DNA from: Armatimonadetes bacterium CG06_land_8_20_14_3_00_66_21
Lineage (GTDB): Bacteria; Armatimonadota; Abditibacteriia; CG2-30-66-41
Length of the DNA stretch: 38,437 nucleotides
Direction of reading: 5' to 3'
Assembly: GCA_002779825.1 (NCBI GenBank)
Contig: PEVN01000411.1
Location: forward strand, 1-38,437
Shown here: piece after piece, positions 32,905 to 38,437 of the stretch
Numbering within the stretch: position 1 is the first letter of the stretch
How the letters are laid out: each line of letters opens with the position of its first letter
Notes under the pieces: model-generated
What the model saw: only the letters and a program-made list of their open reading frames with translations
Databases searched by the model: none
Told to the model about the DNA's origin: nothing
Position numbers and translations under genes: made by a program

Positions 32905-35193
32905 TCAGCGTGGTTGCTGCTCCAGCAAAGCGCGCAGCAGCACGGTCGCGCCCTGCTTGTCCAAGGGTTGGTTCCCGTCGCCGCAGCGGGGCGACTGAAC
33001 GCATGACGGGCAGCCGCTCTCGCACGTGCAGGCAGCGACAGTCTCCAACGTGTTGCCCAGCAACTCGGAGAGCAACTCGTAGCCCCGCTCCGCGATGCCG
33101 GCTCCTCCGGGATAGTCGTCGTAGACGAAGAGAGACGCGCCCCCGGTGTCCGGGTGCTGCGCGTGGGAGACGCCGCTCAGATCGCGTTCGTCGCAGGCGG
33201 CCTGCAGCGGCAACAGGGCAATGATAGCATGCTCGGCGGCGTGCAGGGAGCCGAGCAGGTCGGCTGGCGCCGCCTCGACGGCAGCCAGGGCGCCCTGTCC
33301 GAGCACGATCCAGAACCCTCGGGTCTCGAACTCACTGGCCGGGAGTTCCAGGTCTTCACTACCAAGCGGCCGCTCATTGTACTGCTGCACCTTTCGATAG
33401 CCAACGACCTGAGCGCGGATATTCACCAGGCCAAAGTGCACCGTCGAGCCGCCGCCGAGCGGGCGCTCCCTCTCCGGCTCCACAACCTCGGTCTGTGTCG
33501 AGGTCAGCGGCCAAGTGTAGTAGTTGACGTCGGTGCGTTCAACGTAGCCAACTCGCTCCTCAGTGTCCAGCCACTTGACCAGGTACGACTCGCCTCGATG
33601 GAGGTACACCGCGCCTTCGTGAATCGTGTCGAATGCCCGAGCGGAGTCGACGGTGGCAATGACTTCCTTGTCGCGGCCGATATCCCGAACCTCATACGCC
33701 TCACCCGAGGCGGACCGGATGTTCACCAAGTCCTGGGGTCGCCCCTCGCCGGTCCAGAACCAGCGGTCGCGCCGGGTTAGCAGCCCGCCCTCGGTCAGTC
33801 GCTCGACGAGGGCCGTCATTGCCGGGGCAAAGGGCTCTTGGTCCCCGGCCGACAGAGGCAGCTCGTACGCGGCGCAGAGCAAGTGTGCCGCCAGTATATA
33901 GATGTTCGCCGGGTCCAGCAGCGCGCGTTCGCTGGCGCGCTTGAACAGGTAGTCGGGGTGGCGCATCAGGAACTGGTCCAACGGGCCGCCAAGCGCTACC
34001 AGCACGACCACGGCCTCTCCTTCACGTCGCCCGGCGCGCCCGGCCTGCTGCCACAGGCTGGAGATCCGACCCGGATACCCCACGAGGATGGCGGCGTCCA
34101 GGCCGCCGACATCGACGCCCAGTTCGAGGGCGGAAGTCGAAGCGACCCCAAGCAACTCCCCCTCGAAGAGCTGTCGCTCGATCTCGCGGCGCTCGGCGGG
34201 GAGGTAGCCGGCGCGGTAGGCCATGAGTTTCTCGGGCAGCCCGGGAGTGCCCTTCAGCAGATTCCGCGCGTAGCGCAGGATGAGTTCGGCCGTCACGCGC
34301 GCCTGGGTGAACACGAGGGTGCGCACCTGCCTGCGGACGAGCCGCGCGAGCACCTCCACCGCCTCGAAGTTGGCGCTGCGCCGGCCGGCGCTGCCCGCTC
34401 CCAGGAGTGGCGGATTCCAGAACAGGAAGTGCTTGCGTGCCGCGGGGGCGGTGTCGCCTTTCACCACCTCCACCGGGAGGCCCAGTAGCCGTTCTGCCGC
34501 CTCCTCCGGGTTGCCGATTGTGGCAGAACAGCACAGGAACTGCGGCTCCACCTGGTAGTGAGCGCAAAGGCGGCGCAGCCGACGGAGGACGTTAGCTGTG
34601 TGCGCGCCAAACACGCCCTGGTAGGTGTGCAGTTCGTCGACGACGACGTAGCGGAGCTGGAGAAGGAACTGGGCCCACGTGGTGTGATTGGGCAGCACCC
34701 CAACGTGCAGCATGTCGGGGTTCGTCAGCACAACCTGTGCGACCTGCTTGACGATACGCCGGTCCTTTGCCGGCGTGTCACCATCGTACGTTGCCGCTTT
34801 CAGCGTGGGGAACAGATCAAGCTCGTTGAGCTTGCGCAACTGGTCCTGGGCCAGGGCCTTGGTGGGAAAGAGGTAAAGCGCCCGAGTGCCGCGGTCGGCA
34901 AGGATGGCCTCGATGACGGGCGCGTTGTAGCAGAGCGTCTTGCCGCTGGCGGTCGCCGTCACGACCATGACGTGGCGACCTGCCCGGGCAAGCGTGAGGG
35001 CTTCCACTTGGTGCTGGTAGAGCCGCTTGATGCCCTGTCGCCCCAACGCCTCTGCCAACGAGGGGTGCAGCGGAGGGTCCAACTCCGCGTACTTTGCTCG
35101 CCGGCCGGGGAGGATCTCGTGGTGCACAATCTGCCCGTTGTAGTCCGGCGCGGCCTTCAGTTCCTCCACCAGGTTGGCGCAGTCCAAGGGCAT
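32905..35193 (-). CDS. mrfA: MrfA/YprA-like DEAD/DEAH helicase with DUF1998 domain
   Basis: A 762-residue superfamily-2 helicase. The ATG at 35193 has GGAGG seven bases upstream; a GTG at 35223 is in frame but unsupported. Motifs: Q-motif LYQHQVEAL (~58-66), Walker A TATASGKT (79-86), DELH box (186-189), SATIGNPEE (motif III), TSALELGVDVGGLDA and QQAGRAGRREGEA (motifs V and VI). The C-terminal ~80 residues form the DUF1998 zinc-binding end with the cysteine cluster CTCESGCPSCVQSPRCG. This is the domain plan of Bacillus MrfA (YprA), a 3'-5' helicase in mitomycin-C-type DNA repair acting with the nuclease MrfB. No mrfB-like gene is visible nearby. Confidence 0.92.
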   Translation of the reverse strand: MPLDCANLVEELKAAPDYNGQIVHHEILPGRRAKYAELDPPLHPSLAEALGRQGIKRLYQHQVEALTLARAGRHVMVVTATASGKTLCYNAPVIEAILADRGTRALYLFPTKALAQDQLRKLNELDLFPTLKAATYDGDTPAKDRRIVKQVAQVVLTNPDMLHVGVLPNHTTWAQFLLQLRYVVVDELHTYQGVFGAHTANVLRRLRRLCAHYQVEPQFLCCSATIGNPEEAAERLLGLPVEVVKGDTAPAARKHFLFWNPPLLGAGSAGRRSANFEAVEVLARLVRRQVRTLVFTQARVTAELILRYARNLLKGTPGLPEKLMAYRAGYLPAERREIERQLFEGELLGVASTSALELGVDVGGLDAAILVGYPGRISSLWQQAGRAGRREGEAVVVLVALGGPLDQFLMRHPDYLFKRASERALLDPANIYILAAHLLCAAYELPLSAGDQEPFAPAMTALVERLTEGGLLTRRDRWFWTGEGRPQDLVNIRSASGEAYEVRDIGRDKEVIATVDSARAFDTIHEGAVYLHRGESYLVKWLDTEERVGYVERTDVNYYTWPLTSTQTEVVEPERERPLGGGSTVHFGLVNIRAQVVGYRKVQQYNERPLGSEDLELPASEFETRGFWIVLGQGALAAVEAAPADLLGSLHAAEHAIIALLPLQAACDERDLSGVSHAQHPDTGGASLFVYDDYPGGAGIAERGYELLSELLGNTLETVAACTCESGCPSCVQSPRCGDGNQPLDKQGATVLLRALLEQQPR

Positions 35194-35379
35194 CGAGCGT
35201 CCTCCAGACAGGTCGCTGGTCACATTCTACCCCAACCGATGCGAGCGCCCGCCCTCGGAGCATCAGCCGCCAGAGAGGCGTGGTTGCGGCCGGACGGCTG
35301 GGCTACAATCGGCGCGTCAAGAGAACGCGGAGCAATTTCCGGGACTCCCGGAGACACGACTACCTATCGGAGCAGGATC

Positions 35380-36309
35380 ATGGACTTCGTGCTTGGCATC
35401 GATGGCGGCGCGACAACGACCAAGGCAGTCGTCCTCGACGCCTCTGGAGCAGTGGTCGGGACAGGGGAGGCCGATGGGTGCAACCCTCTCGTCTGCGGCT
35501 TCGAGGCGGCGGGCAAGCAGCTCGTAGAAGCCGCTCGGGTCGCCGCCGAGGCCGCCGACATGGGGCTGGCGTACTTTGCTTCGGCCTGTTACGGGTTGGC
35601 AGGCGTCGGGCGGGCGCACGACCTCAAGCGGATGACGGACCTCCTCGGGCAGCAGGGCTTGGCGGCTGTCTTTGAGGTGGATCACGACGCGGCCGTCGCC
35701 CTCTATGGTGCCACCGCTGGCGAGCCGGGAGTCATCACGATCGCCGGTACCGGCGCCATTGCGTTCGGCATCGACGCCGACGGCAAACGCGCCCGGGCGG
35801 ACGGCTGGGGCCGGCTGATGGGCGATGAAGGCGGCGGCTACGACCTAGCGCTCCGCACACTGCGTGCCGCCGCCCGGTCGGTGGAAGGGCGCGGCCCGCA
35901 GACGGAACTGCCCGACCGCATCCGCCAGACCACCGGCACTGCCGACCTGGATCAGTTGGCGACTTGGTTGTATAGCAGCTATCGTAGCCCCGCTGAGATT
36001 GCCTCCCTCGCCCGGTGCGCCCTGGAAGCGGCGGAGGCGGGCGATTCGGTGGCACTGGCTCTGGTGGAAGAGTCTGCGGGCCGGCTGGCCGAGACCACTC
36101 TGTCTGTGGTCCGCCAGCTCTGGCCGTCTCCAGTGAGGGTGACCGTCAGCTACGGCGGGACGCTTCTCGTGCGCAAAGGCCCGCTTCAGCGTCTATTCTG
36201 CGACGCAGTGCGTGAGCGGATACCGCAGATCGGGGTGCAGCCGCCACTGCACACTGCCGCCCACGGCGCCGCACTACGCGCTCTTGCCAAGCTCCGCGAC
36301 CCCGGGTGA
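35380..36309 (+). CDS. BadF/BadG-type sugar kinase, MurK/NagK-like
   Basis: A 309-residue ASKHA-fold kinase of the BadF/BadG/BcrA/BcrD family. ATG 35380 has CGGAG upstream and begins directly with the phosphate-1 loop DFVLGIDGGATTTKAVVLD; the long frame upstream (from 34558) is antisense to the helicase and is excluded. Other motifs: FEVDHDAAVALYGAT and the adenosine-binding GVITIAGTGAIAFGID, then GWGRLMGDEGGGYDLA. The stop overlaps the murQ GTG by four bases, so the two are coupled. In Clostridium, the BadF-type kinase MurK next to murQ phosphorylates MurNAc and GlcNAc; the same role in peptidoglycan recycling is inferred here. N-acetylglucosamine kinase is the alternative name. Confidence 0.85.
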   Translation: MDFVLGIDGGATTTKAVVLDASGAVVGTGEADGCNPLVCGFEAAGKQLVEAARVAAEAADMGLAYFASACYGLAGVGRAHDLKRMTDLLGQQGLAAVFEVDHDAAVALYGATAGEPGVITIAGTGAIAFGIDADGKRARADGWGRLMGDEGGGYDLALRTLRAAARSVEGRGPQTELPDRIRQTTGTADLDQLATWLYSSYRSPAEIASLARCALEAAEAGDSVALALVEESAGRLAETTLSVVRQLWPSPVRVTVSYGGTLLVRKGPLQRLFCDAVRERIPQIGVQPPLHTAAHGAALRALAKLRDPG

Positions 36310-37214
36310 GCCTGGCGACCCCGGCCGAGCCGTCTGATCGGTCCGCACCGCCCGATATGTCCGAGCACCCCAACTCAAGCGAACTTGGCGCCCTGACCAC
36401 CGAGCAACCCAATCCTGCCTCAGAAGGGCTGGATGTGCTCTCGGTTCAGGAGATGCTCCGCGTCATCAATGAGGAGGACAAACTCGTCCCTCTCGCCGTG
36501 GAGCGCGAGATTCCTCGCATTGCCCAAGCGATTGACTTGGTTGTAGACCGGCTACGCCAAGGAGGGCGGCTCTTCTACGTCGGCGCCGGCACCAGTGGGC
36601 GGTTGGGTGTGGTGGACGCCTCCGAGTGCCCGCCGACCTTTGGCACCGACCCTGAGTTGGTGCAGGGCCTCATCGCGGGCGGCCCGGCGGCGGTGTTCCA
36701 GTCTCAGGAAGGGGCTGAGGATCACCCGGAAGAGGCAGTGCGGGAGCTGCAGTCCCGCGGCCTATCGGCGCAGGACGCGATCGTGGCGCTCAGCGCCAGC
36801 GGCCGGACGCCGTTCTGCATTGGCGCGCTGCAGTACGCCCGCTCAGTCGGGGCAGCCGCCATCGCTCTAGTCTGCAACGAGAACGCCGAGATGTCGCGAT
36901 TCGCTGAGGTGACCCTCTGCCCGGTTGTCGGCCCCGAGGTCGTCACAGGCTCCACCCGGATGAAAGCCGGCACCGCCGAGAAGCTGGTCCTCAACATGAT
37001 CAGCACCGTGACCATGGTGCGCCTCGGCCGCGTCAAAGGCAACCTGATGGTAGACATGCAGCTCCGCTGCGGGAAGCTCTGGGAACGGGCCACCCGCTTG
37101 GTCCAGCGCCTCACCGGCGTCTCGGCCGACGAGGCGCGGGCCGCGCTGGAGCAGCACGAGGGCAGCGTCCGGCTGGCCGCGGAGGCACTCAAGCGCCGAT
37201 CAGAACTCGGCTAG
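36306..37214 (+). CDS. murQ: N-acetylmuramic acid 6-phosphate etherase
   Basis: A 302-residue SIS-domain enzyme that converts MurNAc-6-phosphate to GlcNAc-6-phosphate and D-lactate in cell-wall recycling. Family motifs are all present: LGALTTEQPNPASEGLDVLS, FYVGAGTSGRLGVVDASECP (substrate binding and catalytic Glu), TPFCIGALQYAR, VGPEVVTGSTRMKAGTAEK and LMVDMQLRCGKL. The start is uncertain. GTG 36306 overlaps the kinase stop (GTGA), suggesting coupling. ATG 36357 gives the length and N-terminus most usual for MurQ, and the 17 extra residues derive partly from a GATCGG micro-repeat. With the kinase it forms a two-gene operon; a hairpin follows at 37242. Confidence 0.95.
   Translation: MSLATPAEPSDRSAPPDMSEHPNSSELGALTTEQPNPASEGLDVLSVQEMLRVINEEDKLVPLAVEREIPRIAQAIDLVVDRLRQGGRLFYVGAGTSGRLGVVDASECPPTFGTDPELVQGLIAGGPAAVFQSQEGAEDHPEEAVRELQSRGLSAQDAIVALSASGRTPFCIGALQYARSVGAAAIALVCNENAEMSRFAEVTLCPVVGPEVVTGSTRMKAGTAEKLVLNMISTVTMVRLGRVKGNLMVDMQLRCGKLWERATRLVQRLTGVSADEARAALEQHEGSVRLAAEALKRRSELG
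36331..36350. repeat. GATCGG-type micro-repeat near the murQ start (copy 3)
   Basis: CGTCTGATCGGTCCGCACCG is a short, impure version of the word set GATCGGTCC/GACCGATC seen at 20876 and 27665. It lies between the two candidate murQ start codons and encodes PSDRSAP, so it would lengthen the N-terminus if GTG 36306 is used. Confidence 0.4.
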
Positions 37215-37241
37215 TGTTCCCACACAGTTGCAGGGGCCGAA

Positions 37242-37260
37242 CGGCCAGTTGGGCCGGCTT
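37242..37260 (+). terminator. weak hairpin after murQ
   Basis: CGGCC (37242-37246), loop AGTTG, GGCCG (37252-37256), followed by GCTTGTT. A short GC-rich stem with a poor T tract; likely the end of the kinase-murQ transcript, just ahead of the next promoter. Confidence 0.35.
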
Positions 37261-37261
37261 G

Positions 37262-37290
37262 TTGACAACGGTTACCGGCGGTGATAGAAT
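37262..37290 (+). promoter_or_regulatory. near-consensus sigma-70 promoter for the SLH/porin-type gene
   Basis: TTGACA (37262-37267), exactly 17 bp, then TAGAAT (37285-37290). Predicted transcription start is near 37297. It is the best promoter in the window and fits a highly expressed surface protein gene. Confidence 0.85.
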
Positions 37291-37296
37291 CGCGTC

Positions 37297-37791
37297 ATAC
37301 ATGAATGTGCTATGGACGGAACCTCCGCAGGGAGGTTGGCGTCTAAGCGCTCGGTCTCTGACGTCCCGGTCCTTGAAAACAGACTGAAGACACGATTCCC
37401 CCCAACCACTGCAGAATCTACGACCAAGCTACTTGGTCTTTCAATCTGCTGCACGCCTTCGTGCATTCAACTCCAAACTGGGCAAGAAAGGAGGGTTCCT
37501 GAGTGCGCCCGAGTTGCGCGGAGGACAGTTGTGCGCAGAGGAAAGGAGCCCGCCCGACCTAAGTCGGAACGGGTTAGGGAGCACTGTAACCGCTGCACGC
37601 TCATGCTGAGGGAAGCAAGCATCGAGGAAACATGGACACTCTGTTGCTTCTCCTGATGCTACTCAGCCCCTGCATGTTGCTCCCCAGTACCGTACGCGCC
37701 ACGCACATCACCCCACTCCGTTGCAGCGGGCGTGGCAGTCGCAGCAAACCGTACCCTACACTGTAGGGACGAAATCGCAGGAGGAACAATC
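37297..37791 (+). other. long structured 5' leader of the SLH/porin-type gene
   Basis: About 495 nt separate the predicted transcription start from the GTG at 37792. Hairpins seen by eye: AACCTCC/GGAGGTT (37320-37326 with 37331-37337); GACCAAG/CTTGGTC (37422-37428 with 37432-37438) followed by TTTC; TGCACG/CGTGCA (37450-37455 with 37460-37465). A GGAGGG Shine-Dalgarno near 37490 precedes a possible 19-codon frame starting at GTG 37503 and ending at TAA 37560-37562. No tRNA, known riboswitch or T-box motif is recognised. The length is unusual for a surface protein mRNA and suggests control of stability or translation. Confidence 0.5.
37632..37766 (+). CDS. possible 44-residue exported peptide in the leader
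   Basis: An ATG at 37632 with GAGG five bases upstream opens MDTLLLLLMLLSPCMLLPST, a hydrophobic signal-like stretch followed by VRATH and a basic tail (GRGSRSKPYPTL). It ends 25 bases before the SLH/porin-type start codon. It could be a real small secreted or membrane peptide, a leader whose translation affects the downstream gene, or chance. Nothing in the sequence decides, and no family is recognised. Confidence 0.3.
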   Translation: MDTLLLLLMLLSPCMLLPSTVRATHITPLRCSGRGSRSKPYPTL

Positions 37792-38437
37792 GTGAAAAAG
37801 CACCTCGCGCTGCTTATCGGCAGCGTAATGTTGCTGGCGCTCACAGTTCCCACAATGGCAGCTCCGTTTGCCGACGTGCCCTTCGATCACTGGGCATACG
37901 AGGCAGTTTCCGAGCTGGCAGACATGGGAATCGTCGAGGGCTATCCGGATGGTAAGTACCACGGACAGCAACCCATGACCCGTTACGAGATGGCGATGAT
38001 GATCGCCCGACTCATCCAGAAGTTGGATGGGCGCTATGCCAAAGCCGGCGAAGCCGGTGGCGGAGTTGGTCCCGCTGGTCCCGTCGGTCCCGCTGGCGCC
38101 GCTGGCGCTACCGGTGCTGCTGGTCCGGCCGGCGCTACTGGCGCTGCTGGCGCTGCTGGCGCTACTGGCGCTGCTGGCGCAACCGGTCCTGCCGGCGCAG
38201 CCGGCAAGGACACCGCGGTCGACTACAACCGCGCCAAGCAGATCATGGCCGACCTGACCGAGGAGTTCAAGGACGAACTGGCCAAGATTAAGGGCCAGGT
38301 CGACGATCACGAGGCTCGCCTCGCCAAGCTGGAAGCTCAGAAGCAGAAGGTCCAGATCGGCGGCAGCTTCATGTATCGCACCGGCGCGCAGGAGACGGCG
38401 AACGTCCCCCTTTCGAGCCTCGATTGGCCCGATGACC
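37792..38437 (+). CDS. SLH-domain porin-type surface protein with collagen-like insert, partial
   Basis: The frame runs from GTG 37792 (AGGAGG eight bases upstream) past the window edge; 215 residues are visible. Residues 1-~23 are a signal peptide (KKHLALLIGSVMLLALTVP). Residues ~25-78 are one SLH domain (PFADVPFDHWAYEAVSELAD, GIVEGYPDGKY, MTRYEMAMMIARL), which in diderms binds secondary cell-wall polymer or peptidoglycan. Residues 93-140 are 16 uninterrupted Gly-X-Y triplets of G, A, P and T. Residues ~145-187 are a charged heptad-rich coiled coil (ADLTEEFKDELAKIKGQV). From ~188 (VQIGGSFMYRTG) a beta-barrel strand appears to begin. Single SLH, coiled coil and outer-membrane barrel is the plan of cyanobacterial and Deinococcus porins; the collagen-like segment is extra. 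The protein probably tethers outer membrane to cell wall as a trimer. Confidence 0.88.
   Translation, partial: MKKHLALLIGSVMLLALTVPTMAAPFADVPFDHWAYEAVSELADMGIVEGYPDGKYHGQQPMTRYEMAMMIARLIQKLDGRYAKAGEAGGGVGPAGPVGPAGAAGATGAAGPAGATGAAGAAGATGAAGATGPAGAAGKDTAVDYNRAKQIMADLTEEFKDELAKIKGQVDDHEARLAKLEAQKQKVQIGGSFMYRTGAQETANVPLSSLDWPDD
38068..38211 (+). repeat. collagen-like Gly-X-Y repeat tract
   Basis: 48 codons encode 16 perfect Gly-X-Y triplets, mainly GAA, GAT and GPA. At DNA level this is a 9-bp-rich tandem of GGCGCTGCT and GGCGCTACT units, so it is prone to length change by slippage. Confidence 0.85.

Noticed and set aside
34558..35379. In-frame extension upstream of the kinase gene
   Set aside because: It would be antisense to the MrfA-like helicase. 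The kinase phosphate loop begins right after ATG 35380, which has its own ribosome-binding site.
37312..37656. A 114-codon frame in the SLH-gene leader
   Set aside because: Its ATG has no ribosome-binding site, it crosses three hairpins and its composition is not protein-like.

Overview
The window (38.4 kb, GC-rich) looks like chromosome from a free-living diderm bacterium, most plausibly Armatimonadota or a similar lineage. This placement is inferred. It rests on the porin-type gene at the right edge, whose N-terminus is signal peptide, one S-layer-homology (SLH) domain, then coiled coil. It also rests on many secreted, poorly characterised glycan-active proteins and on families (FG-GAP/VCBS, neutral ceramidase-like, methyltransferase/PQQ-propeller/LamG) common in Armatimonadota and Planctomycetota. 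Genes are mostly monocistronic or in pairs, with GTG and TTG starts frequent. I see no insertion sequence, phage module or CRISPR array.

Layout. 1-9.0 kb: a Uma2-type nuclease fragment at the edge, then a carbohydrate/secreted-protein block. It holds a DUF6259-like glycosidase, a GH28 pectinase-like protein with a C-terminal binding module, an alpha/beta hydrolase, a uroporphyrinogen-decarboxylase-family protein, a Gfo/Idh/MocA oxidoreductase and a VCBS-repeat protein. 9.2-12.4 kb: Nudix hydrolase, EamA-type permease, a degenerate HD-GYP protein and a nucleoside phosphorylase. 12.4-15.3 kb: a compact regulatory-looking stretch with a strong promoter, a 29-codon gene, an intrinsic terminator, a sigma-70-like factor, a swivel-domain protein whose phosphorylatable His is replaced by Pro, a TPR protein and tRNA-Thr(CGU). 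15.4-18.4 kb: a small zinc-ribbon-like protein, a REC-GAF-HD-GYP response regulator and an ADP-ribosylglycohydrolase.

18.4-32.9 kb: large secreted or glycan-related proteins (a 1136-residue putative glycosidase, ceramidase-like protein, PHP phosphoesterase, TIM-barrel/LamG protein, GH42-like protein). Among them lie a hicBA toxin-antitoxin pair and a 3.3-kb decayed methyltransferase/PQQ/LamG gene. 32.9-37.2 kb: an MrfA-like repair helicase and, divergently, a kinase-murQ operon for amino-sugar (peptidoglycan) recycling. 37.2 kb to the end: a near-consensus promoter, a leader of about 495 nt and the start of an SLH/collagen-like/coiled-coil porin-type gene.

Most unusual signals: (1) the collagen-like Gly-X-Y segment between SLH domain and coiled coil in the porin-type protein, with its long structured leader; (2) the promoter/29-codon gene/terminator unit before the sigma factor; (3) the His-to-Pro swivel-domain protein; (4) a shared breakpoint at about 27005 that truncates both hicB and the pseudogene; (5) two REP-like inverted-repeat pairs whose hairpin arms show a compensatory base-pair change; (6) a GATCGG-rich micro-repeat at three loci.
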